Positions 1-6,044 of a DNA stretch of 7,620 bases are shown here, in pieces; position 1 is the first letter of the stretch; each line of letters starts with the position of its first letter. The translations under genes were made by a program, and so were the position numbers. The notes beneath the pieces are model-generated. The model did no database searches. It was not told the DNA's origin and saw only the letters and a program-made list of their open reading frames with translations. The DNA lies in contig JAUUYI010000093.1 in the NCBI GenBank assembly GCA_030590525.1, forward strand, positions 1-7,620, read 5' to 3'. This stretch comes from Sedimenticola sp. (GTDB lineage Bacteria; Pseudomonadota; Gammaproteobacteria; Chromatiales; Chromatiaceae).

Positions 1-198
1 CTCACCCCACGCAGGGTGGCTACTGCTGGCCCCGGCAAATAGGAGGACTGCGGCGGGCTTCGTCTAGTGGTTTCGAAGTCGGGCGCGAAGAAGTGGGTGT
101 TGCGCTTCACCCTCGATGGTAAACGCCGGGAGATGGGGCTGGGCAGTTTCCCGGATGTGGGACTGCCGGAGGCACGCGACAAGGCCTCTGAGTACCGA
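1..198 (+). pseudogene. Tyrosine recombinase/integrase, N-terminal fragment (DUF4102 arm-binding domain), nonsense-mutated and truncated
   Basis: Frame 1, read from the first base, gives LTPRRVATAGPGK, a TAG stop at 40-42, then EDCGGLRLVV and a stretch containing GAKKWVLRFTLDGKRREMGL and LPEARDKASEYR. This is the pattern of the N-terminal arm-type DNA-binding domain (DUF4102) of phage P4-like and genomic-island integrases. The stop falls where the family normally has Tyr (PGKY.DGGGL), and the usual DGGGL is DCGGL, so the piece looks decayed. Homology ends near 198, where the sequence switches to a toxin fragment in another frame; the SAM-like core and catalytic domain (R-H-R-Y) are absent. 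The true start lies just left of the window. The GTG at 67 lies inside the domain and is not a credible start. Domain assignment is by recognition of the motif; loss of function is inferred from the stop and the truncation. Confidence 0.85.
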
Positions 199-202
199 AA
201 CG

Positions 203-322
203 GTAGTTGTCAAGGAGTATGTATACCTCGTTCCGTTTATCGAGTCGGAGGATGAGGTCTTCTTGAAGACAGTTATTCCGAGCAGGAAAGCTACCAAAAC
301 CTACCGAGGTGGCAATAAATGA
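203..322 (+). pseudogene. BrnT-like toxin, C-terminal remnant only
   Basis: From 203 the frame ending at TGA 320-322 reads VVVKEYVYLVPFIESEDEVF followed by LKTVIPSRKATKTYRGGNK. This matches the C-terminal half of BrnT-like ribonuclease toxins (COG2929/DUF4258-like), which typically end with YLVPF.E.....FLKTIIPSRKAT..Y. The N-terminal ~50 residues, including the usual W...K....H/RGVSFEE region, are missing, replaced by the integrase fragment. The stop overlaps the antitoxin start as ATGA (319-322), the standard toxin-antitoxin arrangement. An ATG at 116 is in frame but lies inside integrase sequence read in the wrong frame, so it is not a genuine start. The remnant should lack ribonuclease activity. 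The exact toxin family name is from memory of the pattern; the C-terminal match itself is clear. Confidence 0.75.
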
Positions 323-594
323 GCAAGCTAGATCTAGAAGAACGCGAAATCCTGGAGGCATTTGAGTCGGGCAACGTAAAACATTCCAAGGATGCAGACG
401 ATACACAGAAACGGCATCAAGAATACGCCGAAGCCATGTTCAGGAAGGATGCCAGGATTAATATTCGGCTCCCTTCCAAGGATCTTCGTGGCCTACAGAA
501 AAAAGCTCTTACCGAAGGCATTCCATACCAAACGTTAATCGCTAGCATCCTTCATAAGTATGTTGAAGGTCGTTTACATGAAAACGGCGGCTAA
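319..594 (+). CDS. CopG/RHH-type antitoxin (BrnA-like), orphan
   Basis: The 91-residue product has an acidic N-terminal half (LDLEEREILEAFESG) and a C-terminal DNA-binding domain, DARINIRLPSKDLRGLQKKA followed by LTEGIPYQTLIASILHKYV (about residues 44-83). This is the CopG_antitoxin/COG5304 pattern: a short beta strand (RINIRL) and two helices, with the family hallmark GIPYQTLI. Such proteins bind their toxin and repress the shared operon. The start is supported by GAGG at 306-309, nine bases upstream, and by the ATGA overlap with the toxin remnant. The whole antitoxin is intact while its toxin is reduced to a C-terminal stub, so it cannot be neutralising its own partner; it might act on a toxin elsewhere or be drifting. 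It is visibly more AT-rich than the housekeeping genes to the right, in keeping with acquisition by transfer. No promoter for it is left that can be recognised. Confidence 0.85.
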   Translation: MSKLDLEEREILEAFESGNVKHSKDADDTQKRHQEYAEAMFRKDARINIRLPSKDLRGLQKKALTEGIPYQTLIASILHKYVEGRLHENGG

Positions 595-610
595 GGGCTC
601 GATCACGGTA

Positions 611-671
611 GGGCGGCCAGTTACCCGACCGCCCCCGTACAGATCCCCGCATGCGGATTTCCCGCACGGGG
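611..671. repeat. Dyad-rich block: two adjacent stem-loops
   Basis: Two consecutive inverted repeats follow the antitoxin stop. The first pairs GGGCGG (611-616) with CCGCCC (629-634). The second pairs CCCCG (645-649) with CGGGG (667-671) and, after a 2-nt bulge, TGCGG (652-656) with CCGCA (662-666), leaving a 5-nt loop. No clear U-tract follows, so a simple intrinsic terminator is not supported. The overall wording of this block resembles the edge of group II intron/reverse transcriptase elements as I remember them, but no maturase coding sequence is present and this link is weak. Confidence 0.45.
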
Positions 672-687
672 CTCCTCAAAATTAGCA

Positions 688-720
688 TTTTGGTGGGCAC
701 AAACAACGTGCCCACCCTAC
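688..720. repeat. GTAGGGTGGGCAC-type palindromic repeat, copy 1
   Basis: GGTGGGCAC (692-700) and GTGCCCACC (708-716) form a perfect 9-bp stem around the loop AAACAAC, followed by CTAC. It is the reverse complement of the complete copy at 5947-5979, with mismatches only at 688, 690 and 691 (30 of 33 identical). The outer part of its left arm has decayed. Two near-identical copies 5 kb apart at different borders show a dispersed repeat rather than a local terminator. Confidence 0.9.
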
Positions 721-787
721 AGGGTGATCCGTTGGCGTTAAGGTAATGGCATTGGGGTGAGATTGACCCTTGGCTTGGGCACCAAGG

Positions 788-876
788 CCGCCAGGCGGGC
801 AATGACAAATCGGCAGGAATGCCGATTTGCACGACCGTAGGTCGCCCGCAGGGTGGCGCACAGGGATGTGCGCCAT
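788..876. repeat. Cluster of short hairpins, two capped by GNRA-type tetraloops
   Basis: Four inverted repeats follow one another. CCGCC/GGCGG lies at 788-798 with a single central base. CAAATCGGCA/TGCCGATTTG lies at 806-829, a perfect 10-bp stem with loop GGAA. CGACC/GGTCG lies at 832-844 with loop GTA. TGGCGCACA/TGTGCGCCA lies at 854-875, a 9-bp stem with loop GGGA. Both tetraloops fit GNRA when the plus strand is transcribed, and would not on the other strand. The last hairpin overlaps the end of the IS91-transposase fragment. This could be a dispersed repeat, the end of a mobile element, or a folded RNA; no gene for the RNA can be delimited. Confidence 0.6.
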
Positions 877-999
877 GAACTCTAATGGCTCGAAGATGGC
901 GTGGGTGGTGCCGTCGCGGTAAGGCCTCTTGAGCTGGTAACGAATGTTGCCGTTCGGTGTGAGAGCCAGCCGCTTCTCGGACACCGCCGGGCGGCTGAT
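871..999 (-). pseudogene. IS91-family (Y2) transposase, internal/C-terminal fragment
   Basis: Read leftward from 999, the frame gives ISRPAVSEKRLALTPNGNIR and then YQLKRPYRDGTTHAIFEPLE plus FMA. This matches the conserved region of IS91-family rolling-circle transposases (PF04986, Y2_Tnp), where RPP/A...RL....G.VRY.LK.P.RDGTTH..F.PL.F.AR is typical. The catalytic HUH and tyrosine motifs, which lie further upstream in the protein, are missing: in-frame TAA and TAG stops lie just upstream of 1017 and no homology is visible before 999. The continuation (RLAALVP.P, then RFHGV.AP) is also lost after 871, where a hairpin repeat begins. It is therefore a scar of an old insertion beside guaA, without coding capacity for transposition. 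The family call is by motif recall and is fairly secure. Confidence 0.75.
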
Positions 1000-1073
1000 C
1001 CATGACCCGGTGGCCATGGGTTATATCAGCTCCTATGACCGGGCCGCTGCCTTTGCCCGTAACCGGCCACCCC

Positions 1074-2654
1074 TCACTCCCACTCGATAGTGGCCGGGGG
1101 CTTGCCGGAGATATCGTAGGCGACCCGGGAGATACCCTTTACCTCATTGATAATGCGGCGGGAGACCAGGTCCAGAAACTCGAACGGCAGATGCGCCGAA
1201 CGGGCGGTCATGAAATCCACCGTCTCCACCGCCCGGAGGGAGACCACATAGTCGTACTGACGTGCGTCCCCGACCACACCCACCGACCGAACCGGCAGGA
1301 ATACCACAAACGCCTGACTCACCTGATCGTAGAGGTCATGGTTACGCAGCTCTTCTATGAAGATGTGATCCGCCTGGCGCAGGATGTCGGCATAGTCTTT
1401 CTTCACCTCGCCCAGTATCCGTACCCCCAGGCCCGGCCCCGGGAAGGGGTGGCGGTAGACCATCTCGGAGGGGAGCCCGAGCTCCACCCCGATCTTTCGT
1501 ACCTCATCCTTGAACAGCTCCCTCAGGGGCTCCACCAGTTTCAGCTTCATGTACTCTGGCAGGCCGCCCACATTGTGGTGGGATTTGATGACGTGGGCCT
1601 TGCCCGACTTGGCGCCGGCGGACTCGATCACGTCCGGATAGATGGTTCCCTGAGCCAGGTAGTCCACCTCCCCCAGTCGTGCCGCCTCCTCCTCGAAGAT
1701 CTCGATAAACAGATTACCGATGATCTTGCGCTTCCGTTCCGGATCTGATTCGCCCACCAGGGCATCGAGAAAACGCTGCTCCGCGTCCACCCGAACCACC
1801 TTCACCCCCATGTGCTCAGCAAAGGTGGCCATCACCTGGTCACCCTCGCGCAGCCGCAGCAGCCCGTTGTCCACGAAGACGCATGTGAGCTGATCGCCGA
1901 TGGCCCGGTGCAGCAGTGCTGCCACCACCGAAGAATCGACACCACCGGAGAGGCCCAGCAACACTTTCCCCCCCTGCACTAGTACCCGTACCTGCTGAAT
2001 CGAGTCATCGATGATCTTCCCGGCGGTCCAGAGCGCTTCACAGCCACAGATCTGAAACAGAAAGTGCTCGATAATCCGTTGTCCCTGCCGGGTGTGGGTC
2101 ACTTCCGGGTGAAACTGCAGGCCGTAGAAACCTCGCTCCTCGTCCGCCATACCCGCCAAAGGTGCATTTGCGGTCTCGGCAATGACATGAAAACCCGGGG
2201 GCATCTTCTCCACCCGGTCACCGTGGCTCATCCAGACATCGAGCAGGCCGTAGCCCTCGGGGCTGGTATGGTCCTCAATATCCTTCAACAGCCTGGAGTG
2301 ACCCCGGGCCCGGACCTGGGCATAACCATACTCATGGGTCTCGGCCGAGACCACTTGCCCCCCTAACTGGGCCGCCATCGCCTGCATACCGTAGCAGATG
2401 CCGAACACCGGCACTCCCATCTGGAACACCAGCTGGGGCACCCGTGGCGTATCATCCGCAGTAACCGTCTCCGGGCCACCGGAGAGAATGATGCCGGTGG
2501 GCCGGTGGCTGCGGATCGCCTCTTCGCAATTGTCGTAAGGCCAGATCTCGCAGTAGACCCCCACCTCCCGCACCCGACGGGCGATCAGCTGGGTGTACTG
2601 GGATCCAAAATCGAGGATCAGGATGCGATAGGCATGAATATCTGGTGCGATCAT
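1074..2654 (-). CDS. guaA: GMP synthase (glutamine-hydrolysing)
   Basis: The enzyme converts XMP, ATP and glutamine to GMP in the cytoplasm, the last step of de novo GMP synthesis. From ATG 2654 it has 526 residues, against 525 in E. coli. The glutamine amidotransferase class I domain comes first (about 10-200), with oxyanion/nucleophile motif GICYGMQ and Cys87, plus His182 and Glu184 in FHPEV. The ATP-pyrophosphatase domain follows, with the P-loop SGGVDSS at 236-242. The C-terminal dimerisation domain ends KPPATIEWE, as is invariant in the family. A GTG at 2666 is also in frame, but ATG 2654 aligns best with the E. coli N terminus and has GGAAG about five bases upstream. It is the second gene of the guaBA operon, now separated from guaB by 226 bp because of a MITE. 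No convincing terminator follows the stop. Confidence 0.98.
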   Translation of the reverse strand: MIAPDIHAYRILILDFGSQYTQLIARRVREVGVYCEIWPYDNCEEAIRSHRPTGIILSGGPETVTADDTPRVPQLVFQMGVPVFGICYGMQAMAAQLGGQVVSAETHEYGYAQVRARGHSRLLKDIEDHTSPEGYGLLDVWMSHGDRVEKMPPGFHVIAETANAPLAGMADEERGFYGLQFHPEVTHTRQGQRIIEHFLFQICGCEALWTAGKIIDDSIQQVRVLVQGGKVLLGLSGGVDSSVVAALLHRAIGDQLTCVFVDNGLLRLREGDQVMATFAEHMGVKVVRVDAEQRFLDALVGESDPERKRKIIGNLFIEIFEEEAARLGEVDYLAQGTIYPDVIESAGAKSGKAHVIKSHHNVGGLPEYMKLKLVEPLRELFKDEVRKIGVELGLPSEMVYRHPFPGPGLGVRILGEVKKDYADILRQADHIFIEELRNHDLYDQVSQAFVVFLPVRSVGVVGDARQYDYVVSLRAVETVDFMTARSAHLPFEFLDLVSRRIINEVKGISRVAYDISGKPPATIEWE

Positions 2655-2700
2655 CGATACTTCCACTCACTATTGTCTTCGTTTAAGAGATGCAAAAGGC

Positions 2701-2862
2701 GGTGTCGGGTAACTTCTCAATAAGTTCAGGCAACAATCTGAAATGTAGGGTGTATCAAGCGGAGCGGATACACCAGGCTACGGAGCGTTGGTGGATCCGT
2801 CGCTGTGCTCCTTGATCCACCCTACCCGTTTGCCCCGGGTTATTGAGAAGTTACGGTGTCGG
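2701..2862. mobile_element. 146-bp MITE (2709-2854) with 8-bp target duplication, IS66-like ends
   Basis: The ends GTAACTTCTCAATAA (2709-2723) and TTATTGAGAAGTTAC (2840-2854) are a perfect 15-bp terminal inverted repeat. They are flanked by the direct repeat GGTGTCGG at 2701-2708 and 2855-2862. (The preceding C is also shared, so 9 bp with a 14-bp inverted repeat is equally possible.) Inside, GTAGGGTG (2745-2752) pairs with CACCCTAC (2818-2825), and each arm has its own hairpin: GGTGTATC/GATACACC (2749-2774) and GGTGGATC/GATCCACC (2790-2821). There is no coding capacity. Ends starting GTAA plus an 8-bp duplication are known hallmarks of IS66-family elements, so a transposase of that type may have moved it; that attribution is inference. 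It lies between guaB and guaA and should be transcribed in the guaBA mRNA. Confidence 0.9.
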
Positions 2863-2877
2863 CAGGCAACGCCGACA
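2857..2877 (-). promoter_or_regulatory. Intercistronic hairpin just after guaB stop
   Basis: TGTCGGC (2857-2863) and GCCGACA (2871-2877) form a perfect 7-bp stem with a 7-nt loop, three bases beyond the guaB stop codon. No U-run follows, so it is more likely an mRNA-stability or attenuation hairpin in the guaBA transcript than a terminator. The duplicated target of the MITE (GGTGTCGG) overlaps one arm of this stem, so the element inserted at the foot of the hairpin. Confidence 0.5.
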
Positions 2878-2880
2878 ACC

Positions 2881-4344
2881 TCAGTCCCGGCGATAGTTCG
2901 GGGCCTCTTTGGTGATGGTTACGTCATGCACATGGGACTCGGTTACACCGGCGCTGGTGACCCGCACGAACTCTGGCTTGGTACGCATCTCCTGTAAGCT
3001 GGCACAACCGGTGTAGCCCATGCTGGAGCGGATACCGCCAATCAACTGATAGACGATATTGAGCATGGTGCCATTGTAAGGTACCCGGCCCTCGATCCCC
3101 TCCGGCACCAGCTTCTCTTTTTCCGTGGTGTCCTGGAAGTAGCGGTCGCTGGAGCCCTGGGCACCGGCCATGGCACCGAGAGAACCCATTCCGCGGTATG
3201 ACTTATAGGAGCGGCCCTGGAATATCTCCACCTCACCCGGTGACTCATCGGTACCAGCAAACAACCCCCCGATCATTACTGACCAGGCGCCGGCAGCGAT
3301 CACCTTGGCGATGTCACCGGAGTAGCGCAGACCACCATCCGCGATCAGTGGAACACCGTCGTTGACCAGTTCCCGTGCCACGTTGGAGACGGCTGTCACC
3401 TGGGGCATGCCGACACCAGCCACCATCCGGGTGGTGCAGATAGAGCCCGGGCCGATACCCACTTTGACCGCATCCGCACCCGCGTCCACCAGCGCCCTGG
3501 CCGCTGCCGCCGTGGCAATATTTCCACCGATCACCTGTATATCAGGGAACTGCTGCTTGACCCAGGTTACCCGGTCCAGCACTCCCTGGGAGTGACCGTG
3601 GGCGGTATCCACCACCACCACGTCGACATCGGCGTCCACCAGGGCCTCGATCCGCTCACTGGTGCCCTCCCCGGTACCCACCGCTGCACCCACCCGCAAC
3701 CGTTCGCGCTCGTCACGGCAGGCGTTGGGATTCTCTTTCGCCTTTTGGATATCCTTAACCGTGATCAGGCCACACAGCTCGAATGCATCATTAACCACCA
3801 GCACCTTTTCGATCCGATGCCGGTGCAACAGATCGATCACCTCCGCCCGGCTCGCCCCCTCCTTGACCGTGACCAGCTTCTCCTTGGGCGTCATGATGGA
3901 GGCCACGGCGTCGCTCATGCGGGTCTCGAAGCGCAGGTCACGGGCGGTGACGATACCCACCAGCTGATCGCCCTCGGTGACCGGCACCCCGGAGATGTTG
4001 TGGGCCCGGGTGATCTCCATCACCTCGTAGATACTGGCGTCGGGGGCGACAGTGACGGGCTCACGAATGACCCCGCTCTCGTATTTCTTGACGCTGCGTA
4101 TCTGCTGGGCCTGCTGGGCCGGGGTCATATTCTTATGGACGACGCCGATCCCCCCTTCCAGCGCGAGTGCGATAGCAAAGCGGTACTCGGTCACCGTATC
4201 CATGGCGGCGGAGATCAGGGGGATATTGAGGGTAATCTCACGGGTGAGACGGGTCTGCAGGTCCACATCCTTGGGGAGAACCGTGGAGTGGGCCGGGACG
4301 AGCAGTACATCATCGAAGGTCAGGGCTTCTTCGAGCAGGCGCAT
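2881..4344 (-). CDS. guaB: IMP dehydrogenase
   Basis: The enzyme oxidises IMP to XMP with NAD+, the first committed and rate-limiting step of guanine nucleotide synthesis, in the cytoplasm. From ATG 4344 it has 487 residues (E. coli 488), beginning [20 protein letters not shown]. The (beta/alpha)8 barrel is interrupted by two CBS domains at about 91-205. The catalytic loop [10 protein letters not shown] carries Cys303, GGLR and [14 protein letters not shown] follow, and the mobile flap has Arg401-Tyr402. The C terminus [17 protein letters not shown] is typical. AGGGG at 4360-4356 is a plausible ribosome binding site, 11 bases from the ATG. The frame extends upstream to a TTG at 4395, but that lies inside a palindromic repeat and adds 17 residues unknown in the family. 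It is the first gene of the guaBA operon, transcribed from the promoter at 4462-4490. Confidence 0.98.
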   Translation of the reverse strand: MRLLEEALTFDDVLLVPAHSTVLPKDVDLQTRLTREITLNIPLISAAMDTVTEYRFAIALALEGGIGVVHKNMTPAQQAQQIRSVKKYESGVIREPVTVAPDASIYEVMEITRAHNISGVPVTEGDQLVGIVTARDLRFETRMSDAVASIMTPKEKLVTVKEGASRAEVIDLLHRHRIEKVLVVNDAFELCGLITVKDIQKAKENPNACRDERERLRVGAAVGTGEGTSERIEALVDADVDVVVVDTAHGHSQGVLDRVTWVKQQFPDIQVIGGNIATAAAARALVDAGADAVKVGIGPGSICTTRMVAGVGMPQVTAVSNVARELVNDGVPLIADGGLRYSGDIAKVIAAGAWSVMIGGLFAGTDESPGEVEIFQGRSYKSYRGMGSLGAMAGAQGSSDRYFQDTTEKEKLVPEGIEGRVPYNGTMLNIVYQLIGGIRSSMGYTGCASLQEMRTKPEFVRVTSAGVTESHVHDVTITKEAPNYRRD

Positions 4345-4382
4345 GATTTGGGTGTCCCCTAGGCAAATGGCGGTTTCAGATA

Positions 4383-4448
4383 GAGGCTCTTGCAAAACTC
4401 TTAAATCCCCTCTCCCTTGAGGGAGAGGGGGCGTTTTGCAAGAGCCTC
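4383..4448. repeat. 66-bp nested palindrome (MITE-like) in the guaB leader
   Basis: GAGGCTCTTGCAAAAC (4383-4398) and GTTTTGCAAGAGCCTC (4433-4448) are a perfect 16-bp inverted repeat. Within it CCCCTCTCCCT (4407-4417) and AGGGAGAGGGG (4420-4430) make a second, perfect 11-bp stem with a 2-nt loop. AGATA flanks the element on both sides (4378-4382 and 4449-4453); the direct repeat can be extended to TCAGATA if the right end of the palindrome is shared. These features point to a small inserted element without coding capacity. It lies entirely between the predicted guaB transcription start (about 4455) and the ribosome binding site, so it should fold in the guaB leader RNA. The mover is unknown. 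Confidence 0.8.
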
Positions 4449-4461
4449 AGATAAACAGAGT

Positions 4462-4490
4462 ATTATAAAATTTACGGCTTTCCAGGTAAA
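4462..4490 (-). promoter_or_regulatory. Predicted sigma70-type promoter for guaBA
   Basis: On the minus strand, the -35 hexamer TTTACC (4490-4485) and a consensus -10 hexamer TATAAT (4467-4462) are separated by 17 bases. Initiation would fall near 4455, giving a leader of about 110 nt before guaB ATG 4344. The -35 element lies in the small dyad CCAG/CTGG, which might be an operator. No PurR-like box was recognised. The divergent xseA promoter must share this 187-bp gap but could not be placed with confidence. Confidence 0.7.
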
Positions 4491-4531
4491 CTGGCCAGTC
4501 ATTTTTTTCGTACCTGAGGAGATCCGAGCAG

Positions 4532-5893
4532 ATGCCCGACACGTCCCCGGAGTGTGCCCGCCAGCGGGATATCTACACCGTCTCCCGCCTCAACAGTGAG
4601 GTACGGGCGGTACTGGAGGGGAGTTTTCCACTGCTCTGGGTGGAGGGGGAGATATCCAACCTGGCGCGCCCCGCCTCCGGCCACATCTACTTTTCACTCA
4701 AGGATCCGGTGGCCCAGGTCCGTTGCGCCATGTTCCGCACGAAGCGGCAACGGCTCCGTTTCCAGCCGGAAAACGGTATGCAGGTGCGGATCCGGGCCCG
4801 TGTGGGGCTGTACGAGGCACGCGGGGAGTTCCAACTGGTGGCGGAACATATGGAGCCCGCCGGTGAAGGGGCACTGCAACAGGCGTTCAATGAACTGAAA
4901 CGGCGACTCGCCGCAGAAGGGCTGTTCGACACCGGGCACAAGCTGCCCCTGCCCCCTTTTCCCCGCTGCATTGGTGTCATTACCTCCCCGACAGGGGCGG
5001 CAATCCAGGATATATTGCGGGTATTGAAGCAGCGTTTTCCGGCGATACCCGTGGTGCTCTACCCGGTTCCGGTACAGGGTGCCGATGCACCCGAACAGAT
5101 CGCCGAGATGATTCGACTGGCCGATCGGCGCGCCGACAGTGATCTGCTGATCCTGGCCCGCGGTGGCGGCTCCATCGAAGACCTGATGGCCTTCAACGAC
5201 GAGCAGGTGGCCCGTGCCATCTATCAGGCACGACTTCCCATCGTCTCTGCGATAGGCCACGAGATCGATTTCACCATCGCCGATTTCGTGGCCGATCGGC
5301 GGGCAGCCACCCCTTCCGCGGCGGCAGAGATGGTGAGCCCGGACCAGGAGGAGGTGGCTCGTACGCTGGATACCCTGGAAAACCGGCTGGGGCTGCAGAT
5401 GGGGAACCGGGTTGAACAGCTCTCCCTACGGCTCGAGACCCTTCGGCAGCGGCTGCTCCGATGCCACCCGGGGAGTCGGCTGTTGCAGCAGCAACAACGG
5501 CTGGACGAACTGGAGCAGCGGCTGACCCAGGGGGTACGCAACCAGCAACGCCGCATTCGGGAGTATATCTTCACCCTGAATGCACGAATCCAGGCCCACA
5601 CGCCGGTCCACCGGCTGGGGCGTCTGCAACAGCGATGTGATCAGCTGCGGCAGCAGCTGGTGCAACTGCAGGCACATCGGGTACAACGGCTGGGGCAGCG
5701 CATCGCTGCCGCTGCCGGCAACCTCCATACCCTGAGTCCACTGGCCACCCTGGAGCGAGGTTACTCGATCACCCGCCGGTTACCCGGGCGGGAAGTGTTG
5801 CACACCACCGCCGGGGTGCAACCCGGCGACCGGGTGGAGACATTACTGGCCCGGGGGATTTTGCTGTGCCAGGTGGAGGAGAGCAGGGACTAG
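4532..5893 (+). CDS. xseA: Exodeoxyribonuclease VII large subunit
   Basis: This is the catalytic subunit of exonuclease VII, which with several small XseB subunits degrades single-stranded DNA from both ends and acts in mismatch repair and in clearing damaged DNA in the cytoplasm. The 453-residue product (E. coli 456) begins with an OB-fold (about 14-110, containing LLWVEGEISN and GHIYFSLKD). The catalytic domain follows, with ITSPTGAAIQD (150-160), RGGGSIEDL (210-218) and AIGHEIDFTIADFVADRRAA through TPSAAAE (240-266). Asp160, Arg210, His243 and Asp246 correspond to the expected active-site residues. A Gln/Arg/Leu-rich coiled coil spans roughly 270-395, and the C-terminal TLERGYSITR motif is at 406-415. 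GAGGAG (4516-4521) lies ten bases upstream of the ATG. xseB is not in this window, as is usual. It is divergent from guaB and convergent with der. Confidence 0.97.
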   Translation: MPDTSPECARQRDIYTVSRLNSEVRAVLEGSFPLLWVEGEISNLARPASGHIYFSLKDPVAQVRCAMFRTKRQRLRFQPENGMQVRIRARVGLYEARGEFQLVAEHMEPAGEGALQQAFNELKRRLAAEGLFDTGHKLPLPPFPRCIGVITSPTGAAIQDILRVLKQRFPAIPVVLYPVPVQGADAPEQIAEMIRLADRRADSDLLILARGGGSIEDLMAFNDEQVARAIYQARLPIVSAIGHEIDFTIADFVADRRAATPSAAAEMVSPDQEEVARTLDTLENRLGLQMGNRVEQLSLRLETLRQRLLRCHPGSRLLQQQQRLDELEQRLTQGVRNQQRRIREYIFTLNARIQAHTPVHRLGRLQQRCDQLRQQLVQLQAHRVQRLGQRIAAAAGNLHTLSPLATLERGYSITRRLPGREVLHTTAGVQPGDRVETLLARGILLCQVEESRD

Positions 5894-5906
5894 GTACTTT
5901 AGTACC
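5893..5906. other. Small palindrome at the xseA stop codon
   Basis: GGTACT (5893-5898) and AGTACC (5901-5906) form a 6-bp stem with loop TT, starting on the last base of the xseA TAG. It could protect or end the transcript, but it is AT-rich and no T-run follows, so a terminator role is unproven. Confidence 0.3.
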
Positions 5907-5946
5907 TTACCACTGAAATCTTGAACAGAAATACAAAGAAATCTCC

Positions 5947-5979
5947 GTAGGGTGGGCACGTTGTTTGTGCCCACCCTAC
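5947..5979. repeat. GTAGGGTGGGCAC palindromic repeat, complete copy 2
   Basis: GTAGGGTGGGCAC (5947-5959) and GTGCCCACCCTAC (5967-5979) form a perfect 13-bp stem with loop GTTGTTT. It lies between the convergent ends of xseA and der, where a strong symmetric hairpin could stop transcription from both sides, though flanking T-runs are short. The inverted copy at 688-720 shows that it belongs to a dispersed family. No target duplication was found. Confidence 0.9.
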
Positions 5980-6007
5980 TATTTGGTTCCGGCTTCGCTG
6001 GGCTAGG

Positions 6008-6040
6008 AAAAACATCACCCTGATTGGGGCTTCCGGGTGG
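6008..6040 (-). terminator. Weak candidate terminator after der
   Basis: Downstream of der, read leftward, CACCC (6039-6035) pairs with GGGTG (6020-6016) across a 14-nt loop and is followed by ATG and five T (6012-6008). The stem is only 5 bp (6 with a G-U pair), so this is a weak candidate. Confidence 0.3.
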
Positions 6041-6044
6041 CAGA

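Noticed and set aside
116..202. ATG 116 as the start of a fused short toxin
   Set aside because: The first 29 codons are integrase DNA read in the wrong frame; only the part from 203 has toxin homology.
688..720. Intrinsic terminator for the antitoxin gene
   Set aside because: The stem is strong, but no T-run follows and the same sequence recurs at 5947-5979, so a dispersed repeat explains it better.
542..1003. Minus-strand open frame (153 aa) across the repeat region
   Set aside because: It crosses several palindromes and overlaps the IS91 fragment in another frame, with no recognised motif.
1000..1073. Possible peptide [19 protein letters not shown] on the plus strand
   Set aside because: It looks protein-like but could not be tied to any family and has no ribosome binding site or clear boundaries.
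1002..1748. Long plus-strand open frame (248 aa) over guaA
   Set aside because: It is antisense to guaA, rich in His/Asp/Leu from complementary GC-rich codons, with no family motif.
2655..2666. GTG start four codons upstream for guaA
   Set aside because: ATG 2654 has a better-placed GGAAG and matches the E. coli N-terminus length; the GTG cannot be fully excluded.
3592..4362. Plus-strand open frame (256 aa) over guaB
   Set aside because: Antisense shadow of guaB; composition typical of reverse frames and no recognisable domain.
4345..4395. Upstream TTG start that would add 17 residues to guaB
   Set aside because: It lies inside the palindromic element, the extra residues are not in the family, and ATG 4344 has a plausible ribosome binding site and gives the standard length.
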